The notes under the pieces: generated by a model
What the model was told of the DNA's origin: nothing
The model's database searches: none
What the model saw: only the letters and a program-made list of their open reading frames with translations
Part shown: piece by piece, positions 1 through 6,334 of the stretch
Layout: each line of letters opens with the position of its first letter
How positions within the stretch are numbered: position 1 is the first letter of the stretch
Translations under genes and position numbers: made by a program
NCBI GenBank assembly: GCA_003451715.1
Contig: DMJN01000033.1
Location: 1-6,334, forward strand
DNA: 6,334 bases
Direction: 5' to 3'
From: Gammaproteobacteria bacterium
Lineage (GTDB): Bacteria; Pseudomonadota; Gammaproteobacteria; Pseudomonadales; Pseudohongiellaceae

Positions 1-146
1 AAACAAAATCCCTCCGACCCCTTTTCCTTTTTTTAGACAAAATGGATGAATTACCCGCTAAATTCTGAGAAAATGCCGCGAAAATTGGCAAACTTGCTAA
101 AAACAGCCACGGCTTGGGACTGTTTGTAGCATCCAGGATTTAGATT
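1..146. other. Noncoding leader upstream of aroQ
   Basis: No convincing gene lies here. The left part holds an uninterrupted pyrimidine tract at 18-34 ending in seven T's (28-34). This could be the tail of a terminator for a gene left of the window, but no hairpin stem is visible in front of it, so I do not call one. The rest is A/T-rich and leads into the aroQ ribosome binding site (AGGA at 135-138). This stretch probably carries the promoter for the downstream cluster, but nothing in it is strong enough to be sure. Confidence 0.6.
34..103 (+). promoter_or_regulatory. Weak candidate promoter(s) for the aroQ-accBC cluster
   Basis: Two poor matches to sigma-70 promoters were seen. One is TAGACA (34-39, five of six matches to the -35 consensus), 19 bases before TAAATT (59-64, four of six). 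The other is an extended -10-like TGCTAAAAA at 95-103 without a good -35 element. Either would give a short leader to the aroQ start at 147. The region is A/T-rich, so chance matches are likely, and position before the first gene is the main support. Confidence 0.22.
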
Positions 147-587
147 ATGGCGGCTATTCTGGCTCTCAATGGGCCAAATTTGAATTTGTTGGGCCAACGC
201 GAACCCCATATCTACGGCTCCGATTCACTGGACGACATCAATGCACGCTGCGAGGCACTATGCGCCGCAGCGGGCCATGAATTTACCTGTTTGCAGAGTA
301 ACGCAGAAGTGGACTTCATCGACCGCCTGCATGAAGCCCGCGTCGATGGGACGGCGTTCATGTTAGTTAACTTCGGTGGTTTTACCCACACCAGTGTCGC
401 CATCAGGGATGCAATCCTGGCGGTAGAAATTCCCTTTATCGAAGTACATCTCTCCAACCTTCATGCCCGCGAGGAGTTTCGTCAACATTCCTACTTCGCC
501 GATATTGCCGTTGGCAGTATCGTCGGGCTCGGGGCACAGGGTTATGAACTCGCATTACAGGCAGCGTTTAAACGACTGGAAAGCTGA
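147..587 (+). CDS. aroQ: Type II 3-dehydroquinate dehydratase
   Basis: This cytoplasmic shikimate-pathway enzyme converts 3-dehydroquinate to 3-dehydroshikimate; type II enzymes are small and usually dodecameric. The 146-residue product has the normal family length. It opens with the signature [10 protein letters not shown] (residues 7-16), followed by the lid loop with R18 and Y23 (catalytic Tyr). N75, H81, H101, S103 and R112 occupy the expected active-site places, and [10 protein letters not shown] and [10 protein letters not shown] are typical family blocks. The ATG start has AGGA at 135-138 eight bases upstream, and the signature begins almost at once, so no other start fits. Two usually conserved spots differ: the residue after N75 is Phe rather than Pro, and the SNxEG block reads SNAEV. 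It lies 22 bases before accB, an arrangement known from other Gammaproteobacteria, and is probably the first gene of the operon. The assignment is secure; full activity is inferred from the retained catalytic residues. Confidence 0.97.
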   Translation: MAAILALNGPNLNLLGQREPHIYGSDSLDDINARCEALCAAAGHEFTCLQSNAEVDFIDRLHEARVDGTAFMLVNFGGFTHTSVAIRDAILAVEIPFIEVHLSNLHAREEFRQHSYFADIAVGSIVGLGAQGYELALQAAFKRLES

Positions 588-609
588 GCCAGGCTTGGCA
601 GGAAAAAAA

Positions 610-1059
610 ATGGATATCAGAAAAGTTAAGAAGCTCATCGAATTACTGGAAGCCTCGGACATCGCCGAGATTGAAATCAAGGAAGGCGAAGAGTCGGTGC
701 GCATCAGTCGTGCCTCAAAATCTGCACCATCGCAGCTGGCCTTTCAGCAAGGTCCGGCACTACCACTGGCGCCTGCAGCTCCCAAAGAACCCGAGGCCGC
801 CGCCACAGCAACACCTGCTGCCAAAGGTAATGTCATCCAATCGCCAATGGTCGGCACCTTCTATCGGGCACCCTCACCCTCTTCACCGCCTTTTGTCGAA
901 GTAGGTACTCACGTCAAAGCTGGTGATGTGGTTTGCATTGTTGAGGCCATGAAGATGATGAACCAGATCGAGGCAGATCATACCGGTGTAGTTGAAGCCA
1001 TACTGGTGGAAGACGGCGAGCCGGTTGAGTTCGACCAGCCACTCATTACCATCGTCTAA
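610..1059 (+). CDS. accB: Biotin carboxyl carrier protein of acetyl-CoA carboxylase (BCCP)
   Basis: This subunit carries biotin between the biotin carboxylase and carboxyltransferase parts of acetyl-CoA carboxylase, which makes malonyl-CoA for fatty acid synthesis. The product is 149 residues (E. coli 156). The N-terminal helical part (1-35) begins [13 protein letters not shown], as is typical. An Ala/Pro-rich flexible linker spans about 36-72. The biotinyl domain (about 73-149) includes SPMVGTFYR, a PSP-type thumb segment near 88-93, and [11 protein letters not shown], where K115 is the biotinylated lysine. The frame stays open upstream to 463, but that extension overlaps aroQ in another frame and is unlike BCCP. 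The ATG at 610 has AGGA at 600-603 and gives the family N-terminus. The gene ends in TAA, which shows that TAA is used as a normal stop here. In E. coli accBC is autoregulated by BCCP; the sequence does not show whether that holds here. Confidence 0.97.
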   Translation: MDIRKVKKLIELLEASDIAEIEIKEGEESVRISRASKSAPSQLAFQQGPALPLAPAAPKEPEAAATATPAAKGNVIQSPMVGTFYRAPSPSSPPFVEVGTHVKAGDVVCIVEAMKMMNQIEADHTGVVEAILVEDGEPVEFDQPLITIV

Positions 1060-1101
1060 ATTTTCTGCCAACCTGTTTCCTCTGTTCCAGGATCACGCAG
1101 T

Positions 1102-2442
1102 ATGCTCGATAAAGTTCTGATAGCCAACCGCGGAGAAATCGCGCTTCGAGTGTTGCGTGCCTGCAAGGAGCTGGGCATCAAGACAGTGGCGGTTCACTCA
1201 ACTGCCGACAAGGACCTGATGCACGTCAGGCTGTCGGATGAATGCGTCTGTATCGGACCACCCAACCCTACCGACAGCTATCTGAATATCCCCGCTATTA
1301 TTAGTGCTATGGAAGTAACTGACGCCGATGCCGTGCATCCGGGTTACGGTTTCCTGTCTGAGAATGCCGATTTTGCGGAGCAGGTTGAAAACAGTGGCTT
1401 TGCTTTCATTGGCCCTCAAGCAGAGACTATTCGCCTTATGGGGGACAAGGTATCGGCCATCCAGGTAATGCGCGAAGCCGGTGTTCCCACAGTTCCCGGT
1501 TCCAATGGGCCGCTGGATGACAACAAGGAACGTACCCTGTCGCTGGCCAGGGAGATCGGTTACCCGGTTATTATCAAGGCCGCTGCCGGTGGCGGTGGTC
1601 GCGGCATGCGTGTAGTACACAATGAAGCAGCGCTGCTTAAAGCGATTTACGTTACCCAGACCGAAGCTAAATCATTCTTCGGCAGTGGTGTTGTGTACCT
1701 GGAGAAATTCCTGGAGAAACCCCGTCACGTCGAAATCCAGGTGCTGGGCGATGGGCAGGGCAATGCGATACATCTGGGTGATCGCGACTGTTCCCTGCAG
1801 CGCCGCCATCAGAAAGTGTTAGAAGAAGCACCCGCTCCCGGTATCCCGGACAAGCTAAGAAAGAAGGTTACTAAAACCTGTATCCAGGCCTGCAAGAACA
1901 TGAAGTATCGCGGCGCCGGGACGCTGGAATTTCTCTATGAGGAAGAGAATTTCTATTTCATCGAGATGAATACCCGATTGCAAGTCGAGCATCCGGTGAC
2001 TGAAATGATTACTGGAGTCGATATCGTCAAGGAACAATTGCGGCTTGCCAGCGGTGAGCCGCTGTCGATCTCCCAAGCGGATGTTAGCCTGCAAGGCCAC
2101 GCCTTCGAATGTCGTATTAACGCGGAAGACCCGGCCACCTTCCTGCCCTGTCCGGGCAAGGTAAACCTGTTTCACGCCCCGGGCGGACCAGGCGTCAGGG
2201 TGGATTCCCATCTCTACAGTGGTTACAGCGTACCCCCTTTTTACGATTCACTGGTGGCCAAGCTAATCAGCTATGGTGAAAATCGGGATCAGGCTCTGGT
2301 GCGCATGCAGATAGCGCTGGATGAACTGCTGGTTGACGGTATTCGCACTAACATACCGTTGCAACGGGAACTTGTTCGCGATGCAGATTTCCAGCATGGT
2401 GGAGTGAACATCCACTATCTGGAACATAAACTTAGCTCCTGA
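1102..2442 (+). CDS. accC: Biotin carboxylase subunit of acetyl-CoA carboxylase
   Basis: This enzyme carboxylates biotin on BCCP using ATP and bicarbonate. The 446-residue product (E. coli 449) aligns without gaps over the catalytic core, so residue numbers coincide with the E. coli enzyme. The N-terminal domain starts [17 protein letters not shown]. An ATP-grasp domain follows, with K116, K159, a glycine-rich loop (163-166), H209, H236, K238, E276, E288, N290, R292, E296 and R338 all present. The first glycine of the usual longer loop is Ala162, a variation also common in other biotin carboxylases. The C-terminal domain ends with [15 protein letters not shown] at 1089-1092 lies nine bases before the ATG. 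The gene sits 42 bases after accB, its functional partner, and 16 bases before prmA, so co-transcription is very likely. Nothing suggests damage. Confidence 0.98.
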   Translation: MLDKVLIANRGEIALRVLRACKELGIKTVAVHSTADKDLMHVRLSDECVCIGPPNPTDSYLNIPAIISAMEVTDADAVHPGYGFLSENADFAEQVENSGFAFIGPQAETIRLMGDKVSAIQVMREAGVPTVPGSNGPLDDNKERTLSLAREIGYPVIIKAAAGGGGRGMRVVHNEAALLKAIYVTQTEAKSFFGSGVVYLEKFLEKPRHVEIQVLGDGQGNAIHLGDRDCSLQRRHQKVLEEAPAPGIPDKLRKKVTKTCIQACKNMKYRGAGTLEFLYEEENFYFIEMNTRLQVEHPVTEMITGVDIVKEQLRLASGEPLSISQADVSLQGHAFECRINAEDPATFLPCPGKVNLFHAPGGPGVRVDSHLYSGYSVPPFYDSLVAKLISYGENRDQALVRMQIALDELLVDGIRTNIPLQRELVRDADFQHGGVNIHYLEHKLSS

Positions 2443-2458
2443 TTTCGTCTTAGGACCG

Positions 2459-3340
2459 ATGTGGCAACAACTCAAAATTCAGCTTGAGTCTGAGGATTGC
2501 GCGTCACTCGAGCAGCTGTTACTCGAGCACGGCGCTCTTTCCATCAGCTATCTCGACGCAGAAGACCAACCAATATTCCAAAAGGAGCCAGGTAGCACTC
2601 CTTTATGGGAGAATACCTGCCTGCTTAGTCTGTTCGATGAAAATACTGATCTAAAAGCTCTGCTTAACAATCTACGGCATAACTGTCTGGTGAAAAACCC
2701 TGATGAGCTAAGCATAGAAATACTCGAAGACCAGAAATGGGAACGCAGTTGGATGGCTGATTTCCATCCAATGCAATTTGGGCAGCGACTATGGATCTGT
2801 CCCAGCTGGCTGACACCCCCAGACCCGAATGCGATAAATATTATACTGGATCCGGGTCTGGCCTTCGGTAGCGGTACTCATACTACTACGTCCCTGTGCC
2901 TGAGGTGGTTGGAACAGGCACCACTGCAAGGCGCCGTAGTTGTCGACTACGGATGTGGATCGGGGATCCTGGCAATCGCTGCAGCGCTGTTGGGCGCGAG
3001 CAAGGTGCACGCCGTGGATAACGACCTCCAGGCGATTGCAGCGACGATTGATAACGGTTACCGCAATAACATTGCTGAAGGAGTAATCACGGCTTACCTG
3101 CCGGATGCCTTGCCATCACTACAGGCCGACATCCTGGTTGCCAATATACTCGCCGAGCCGCTGCTGGATCTGTCGGCCAAATTCTCGGAACTGATTAAAC
3201 CAGGTGGCATGATTGTCTTGTCCGGTGTACTGGAAGAGCAGCTTGCCTCATTAGTAGCGTGCTACAGCCGCTGGTTCCACTTGGATAACCCTGTGGTAGA
3301 ACAGCAATGGAGCCTGCTTAGCGGTACTCACAAGGCGTGA
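2459..3340 (+). CDS. prmA: Ribosomal protein L11 methyltransferase
   Basis: PrmA trimethylates amino groups on ribosomal protein L11 using S-adenosylmethionine. The product is 293 residues, the same length as E. coli PrmA. The N-terminal L11-recognition domain covers roughly 1-55. The middle holds W94, ERSWM and FHPMQFGQRLWICPSW (102-117). The Rossmann methyltransferase domain has DPGLAFGSGTH (131-141), the SAM-binding loop DYGCGSG (163-169), an acidic strand end VDND (186-189), and the catalytic-site motif NILAEPL (229-235). The usual motif is NILAGPL, so Glu233 replaces a common Gly, and Thr142 replaces the common Pro of GTHPTT. The ATG start is preceded by TAGGA at 2451-2455 and lies 16 bases after accC, suggesting translation from the same mRNA. 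It ends in TGA. I regard it as functional; the two substitutions are worth an alignment. Confidence 0.97.
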   Translation: MWQQLKIQLESEDCASLEQLLLEHGALSISYLDAEDQPIFQKEPGSTPLWENTCLLSLFDENTDLKALLNNLRHNCLVKNPDELSIEILEDQKWERSWMADFHPMQFGQRLWICPSWLTPPDPNAINIILDPGLAFGSGTHTTTSLCLRWLEQAPLQGAVVVDYGCGSGILAIAAALLGASKVHAVDNDLQAIAATIDNGYRNNIAEGVITAYLPDALPSLQADILVANILAEPLLDLSAKFSELIKPGGMIVLSGVLEEQLASLVACYSRWFHLDNPVVEQQWSLLSGTHKA

Positions 3341-3407
3341 TATCCGCTTGCTGTTCACCTACAATCGGTCAATGTTGTACGAATCTGCCCGCCAGCGGAA
3401 GAACTGA

Positions 3408-5411
3408 ATGGCTTTTCACGTAACCCAGTGTCCCAGTTGTGAGTCTACCTTCAACACCAGCGCACGCGTGTTGGAATCGGCCGCCGGGAAAGTCCGTTGC
3501 GGTGCCTGTCTAACAATCTTTCAGGCTATTGACAATTTTATCGATCAACAATCGATTGACTCAACCGATGACGAGTTGGTATTTGTCGGCAGCTCTCCAC
3601 ACGACTATTTCAATCCATCCACTTTTCTGACTCGTAGCGCCCTCCAGGAGGATGAAGAGGAGCAGCAACCTCAGGCACAGCAGAAGCAGCAAGCACTCGT
3701 CGATTCCGACTTCACAGAGGCTCCAACGGCGTTCTCGGCAAGCGACGAGCAACTCGAGACGGAGCACAGCGGCGAAGCTGCAACCTATCCTGTTGGCGCA
3801 ATTTCCGAAGGCACCGATGAGGAACTAAAAGAAATCGATGCTGGAATCCCCGACCAAAGCCACTTATCAACGGATGGGACGTTGACAGCGACAATCCCGG
3901 ATCCGGCTCAGATAACCGATGAGCCTGACTCGCCCTTCCTCCCGAATCCCTTCGCTTCCTCGGCAACATTTGACGAAGAGTCTCTGCCCGAATTACGAGC
4001 CTCGCCTGGGCCAGAGCAAGACCTACAGGCACAGCTCGACACACCCCAAGCTATTCAATCCCCGGAGATTCCACAGGATTCAACCGGTTTTTCCGTCACC
4101 GAAACCGAAATACCGGATTCCACGGAAGCCGCTCCGGAAGGATTGGCCCACTCTGAACCTGAGCCCGGCAAAGAGACGCAATCACCTCTCACAGAGCTAG
4201 ATGACTCCACCCTCACTGAGCTGCCTCCCATGGATGAGGCTGCCGTGGAACCGGAAACCACAAGCGATCACAGCGATGATTTCGAGACTTCTCCACAGGA
4301 TGAAGCGGACTCCACCGCTGGCAGCACTCTGCCAGGCTTAATTCCCAATAAACCGGAAGACGTCAGGCTATCGACTTCATTCCAGTTGTTTCAGCAACCA
4401 CTGGCGGAAATAACTTCATCTTCACAGGACGGTAACGCGGCTACGAGTGATGAGGGTGAAGCCGAAGCAAGCGAGGATCTGAATCTGGAAGATACTCCTG
4501 AATGGTTCGACACAAACGAATCCGAATTAACGGAGCAGCAACTAAACGCGGAAATCGACGAGCATGACTTCCAGGAATCGATTGTCGAGGGAATCGAAAA
4601 CACCGACCAACAAACTGCAGAATTTGGTGCTAGCGAAATTAGCGGAGCCGTTGCTGCCACAGCAGAGAGTGAGGCAGCAGAGACCGAATCGGCTATCGTC
4701 TCCGATCCTCGTGATGCTAACGCGGATTCCGAACCTGTAGCTGGGCTGGTAGAAGAGGCGCAAGAAGATTCAACAGAAGCGATCAGGGCACGCGCTCTGC
4801 GCACCGAGTTGCAGGACACCGAAGCGCTGGAAGTGATACCGGAAGAAAATCTGGCAGCGCTGGACGAATTCTCCACCCCGGTGGAGCTGACAGCCGGTAA
4901 ACAACGCTACTGGGGACGGCAGATCGCATTTACCCTGGTCAGTATATTGCTTGGTGCCATGCTGGCGGGCCAATACCTGTGGCGGCACATGACACTGTAT
5001 AGCCAGGTTTCCCGAGTAAGACCGGTTTATGAATTGGCGTGCAGCTGGATAGACTGTAGTTTACCGGTTTACTCGAATATCGATGAGATACGCAGTGAAA
5101 ACCTGGCGATACGCAGCCATCCTCAGTTGGATAACAGCTTGATGGTAAATGTCGCATTTAGAAATACAGCCAATTTTCCACAACCCTTTCCAGTGTTGAT
5201 ACTAAGCTTTAACTCACCTACAAACGACATTGTTGCCCTACGAGAATTTGCACCGCAGGAGTATCTGGATTCTGCGCTGCAATCGATCAATCTTATGCCC
5301 GTGATGTCGCCGGTGCAGGTTGATATGGAAATAGTCGATCCCGGACCTGGCGCCTCAAACTACACTCTGGCGTTTCGCAGTCCAGAAAATCCGGAGCAAA
5401 TTTTCCGATAG
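3408..5411 (+). CDS. Zinc-ribbon and DUF3426 domain membrane protein with long acidic linker
   Basis: No biochemical function is known to me for this family. The 667-residue product has an N-terminal MJ0042-type zinc ribbon with two CxxC pairs (C8/C11 and C31/C34), then a conserved-looking DYFNPSTFLTRSAL segment (66-79). Residues about 81-455 are low-complexity, rich in Glu, Asp, Ser, Thr, Pro and Gln, and probably disordered. A more ordered segment (457-500, IRARALRTELQ onward) leads to one membrane helix (about 505-525) preceded by K498, R500 and R504. That charge pattern suggests a cytoplasmic zinc ribbon and a periplasmic C-terminus. The C-terminal DUF3426 domain (about 526-667) includes C545/C550 and a FRNTANFPQPFPVL block. 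GGAAGA (3397-3402) supports the ATG. Homologues occupy the same place between prmA and dusB in Pseudomonas-like genomes. The protein appears longer than usual because of the acidic linker. The domain calls are solid; any role in sensing or envelope biology would be a guess. Confidence 0.93.
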   Translation: MAFHVTQCPSCESTFNTSARVLESAAGKVRCGACLTIFQAIDNFIDQQSIDSTDDELVFVGSSPHDYFNPSTFLTRSALQEDEEEQQPQAQQKQQALVDSDFTEAPTAFSASDEQLETEHSGEAATYPVGAISEGTDEELKEIDAGIPDQSHLSTDGTLTATIPDPAQITDEPDSPFLPNPFASSATFDEESLPELRASPGPEQDLQAQLDTPQAIQSPEIPQDSTGFSVTETEIPDSTEAAPEGLAHSEPEPGKETQSPLTELDDSTLTELPPMDEAAVEPETTSDHSDDFETSPQDEADSTAGSTLPGLIPNKPEDVRLSTSFQLFQQPLAEITSSSQDGNAATSDEGEAEASEDLNLEDTPEWFDTNESELTEQQLNAEIDEHDFQESIVEGIENTDQQTAEFGASEISGAVAATAESEAAETESAIVSDPRDANADSEPVAGLVEEAQEDSTEAIRARALRTELQDTEALEVIPEENLAALDEFSTPVELTAGKQRYWGRQIAFTLVSILLGAMLAGQYLWRHMTLYSQVSRVRPVYELACSWIDCSLPVYSNIDEIRSENLAIRSHPQLDNSLMVNVAFRNTANFPQPFPVLILSFNSPTNDIVALREFAPQEYLDSALQSINLMPVMSPVQVDMEIVDPGPGASNYTLAFRSPENPEQIFR

Positions 5412-5443
5412 TCACCACTGGCTAAACTGAACCTAAAAATGGC

Positions 5444-5472
5444 TTTAAAGACCTTCTGCTCCCGGCTATCAT
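5444..5472 (+). promoter_or_regulatory. Candidate sigma-70 promoter before dusB
   Basis: TTTAAA (5444-5449, four of six matches to the -35 consensus) is followed after exactly 17 bases by TATCAT (5467-5472, five of six matches to the -10). A fairly GC-rich stretch (AGGCAGCCC) comes next, where transcription would start near 5479. It lies in the 106-base gap between the DUF3426 gene and dusB, the longest gap between genes in the window. In E. coli the dusB-fis operon has its own strong, growth-regulated promoter with a GC-rich discriminator, so a promoter here is plausible. The match alone is not proof. Confidence 0.4.
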
Positions 5473-5517
5473 AGGCAGCCCACAAATCAGAGCCTTTATG
5501 CAAAAAGCTTCAGAACT

Positions 5518-6334
5518 GTGATCGACATCGGCCCCTACAAACTTCGTAACAATCTCTTCCTCGCTCCGATGGTGGGTGTCAGCGACACACCCTTTCGAGA
5601 AATCTGTACCGAGCAGGGAGCCGGCCTGACCATCGGAGAGATGCTTACCTGTAACACGGCACTGTGGAACAACAAGCGTAATCGGCTCAAACAAGTCAAA
5701 CCGAGCATCAGCACACCTCAGGTGGTTCAGATAGCAGGTTCCGACCCTGTGATGATGGCGAATGCCGCATCACTCAATGTGATCGGGGGTGCCGAGGCCA
5801 TAGACATAAACATGGGCTGCCCGGCGAAGAAGGTGCTGAAAAAATCGGCAGGATCTGCACTGCTGAAAGATCCCTAACTGGTAAGGGACATACTGCGCGC
5901 GGTAGTACGGCGTGTTGAGGTGCCTGTCACGCTAAAAATAAGAACCGGTTGGTGTCCAGTAACTCGCAACGGCGTTGAGATTGCCAGGATTGCTGAGGAT
6001 TGTGGAATTCAATTACTCAACGTGCATGGACGTACGCGAGATTGTCGTTTCAAGGGGGCTGCCGAATACGACACTATTGCTGCTATTAAAGATGCTGTAT
6101 CGATTGCCGTAATCGCTAATGGCGATATCGATAGCCCGGTCAAGGCGGCATGGGTTCTGGAACATACCGGTGCAGATGGACTAATGATTGGCCGCGCTGC
6201 ACAGGGACGATCCTGGATTTTCAAAGAGATTGAGCAGTATCTCGCACCAGGGAGGCAGAATGCATCGATGAATTTGTATCAAAAATCGCAAGTAATCGAG
6301 TCCCACATAAAAAATTGCATAGTTTCTATGGTCA
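5518..6334 (+). pseudogene. dusB: Broken tRNA-dihydrouridine synthase B gene (in-frame stop and frameshift; continues past the window)
   Basis: Intact DusB is an FMN enzyme that reduces a uridine in the tRNA D-loop (U17 in E. coli) with NADPH. Codons 1-119 encode the first part of the TIM barrel: IGPYKLRN, APMVGVSD, QIAGSDP and IDINMGCPAKK with catalytic C101. Codon 120 is TAA (5875-5877), where homologues usually have a variable residue (Asp in E. coli). The frame then continues with TLKIRTGW (K140), VHGRTR (H170), ANGDI and MIGRAAQG (224-230). At the A-run 6309-6314 the frame slips: the conserved LHxFYG motif appears as LHSFYG in the -1 frame from 6315. About 50 to 80 C-terminal residues should lie beyond the window. 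Changed conserved residues include V19 in APMAG, A197 in SIPV and S232 in GRPWIF. The start is GTG without a clear ribosome binding site, chosen because family members begin just before IGPY. A 119-residue product would lack half the barrel. Sequencing error is the main alternative. Confidence 0.85.

Noticed and set aside
42..68. Eight-residue open frame MDELPAKF upstream of aroQ as a possible leader peptide
   Set aside because: It has no ribosome binding site and no run of regulatory codons, and no attenuator hairpin follows. It is likely chance.
588..599. Small hairpin GCCA-GGCT-TGGC just before the accB ribosome binding site
   Set aside because: The stem is only four base pairs and could arise by chance. 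It has no T-run, so it is not a terminator.
463..609. Open frame upstream of accB that would add 49 residues to BCCP
   Set aside because: It overlaps aroQ in another frame and does not resemble BCCP. The ATG at 610 has a good ribosome binding site and gives the standard N-terminus.
2506..2529. Direct repeat ACTCGAGCA near the start of prmA
   Set aside because: Two nine-base copies inside ordinary coding sequence, explained by similar codons; no sign of a mobile or regulatory element.
3331..3350. Imperfect inverted repeat across the prmA stop codon (CAAG...CTTG)
   Set aside because: The stem is short and bulged, and no T-run follows. It does not look like a terminator.
4391..4876. Long minus-strand open frame (161 codons) under the DUF3426 gene
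   Set aside because: It is Ser/Ala-rich because it is the reverse of Glu/Asp/Ser-rich coding sequence. It has no recognisable domain and no separate signals.
5878..6334. Independent translation of the C-terminal half of dusB as a split gene
   Set aside because: The first in-frame candidate is a GTG at 5920 with no ribosome binding site, and the half gene is broken again by the frameshift near 6309.

Overview
The window is a piece of a gammaproteobacterial chromosome of moderate GC content. All recognisable genes lie on the plus strand, tightly spaced. The order is aroQ, accB, accC, prmA, a zinc-ribbon/DUF3426 membrane protein gene and dusB. As far as I recall, Pseudomonas and related Gammaproteobacteria carry this same cluster, with fis next after dusB; fis would lie beyond the right edge. 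I see no mobile element, CRISPR array, tRNA or rRNA. I would not name a genus; a relative of the Pseudomonas/Cellvibrio/Halieaceae groups fits best, and this is inference.

Layout. Positions 1-146 are a noncoding leader with a pyrimidine tract and only weak promoter-like sequences. aroQ (147-587) encodes type II 3-dehydroquinate dehydratase of the shikimate pathway. accB (610-1059) and accC (1102-2442) encode the biotin carrier and biotin carboxylase of acetyl-CoA carboxylase, the entry to fatty acid synthesis. prmA (2459-3340) encodes the methyltransferase for ribosomal protein L11. The gene at 3408-5411 encodes a 667-residue protein: an N-terminal zinc ribbon, a very long acidic low-complexity segment, one membrane helix and a C-terminal DUF3426 domain. 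The first five genes are intact, and the conserved catalytic residues of the four enzymes are in place. Gaps of 16 to 67 bases suggest one transcript, with a possible extra promoter before dusB.

The main surprise is dusB, which should encode tRNA-dihydrouridine synthase B. It starts at a GTG (5518) without a clear Shine-Dalgarno sequence and is stopped by an in-frame TAA at codon 120 (5875-5877). The same frame continues beyond the stop with the rest of the enzyme well preserved. Near the right edge the frame is broken again: a run of six A's (6309-6314) is one base short, and the conserved L-H-x-F-Y-G motif resumes in the -1 frame. Several usually conserved residues are also changed. The simplest reading is a young pseudogene. 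Sequencing or assembly error is the main alternative, and recoding is a remote one. I found no evidence for an undescribed multi-gene system; the broken dusB inside an otherwise well-kept housekeeping operon is the most interesting signal.
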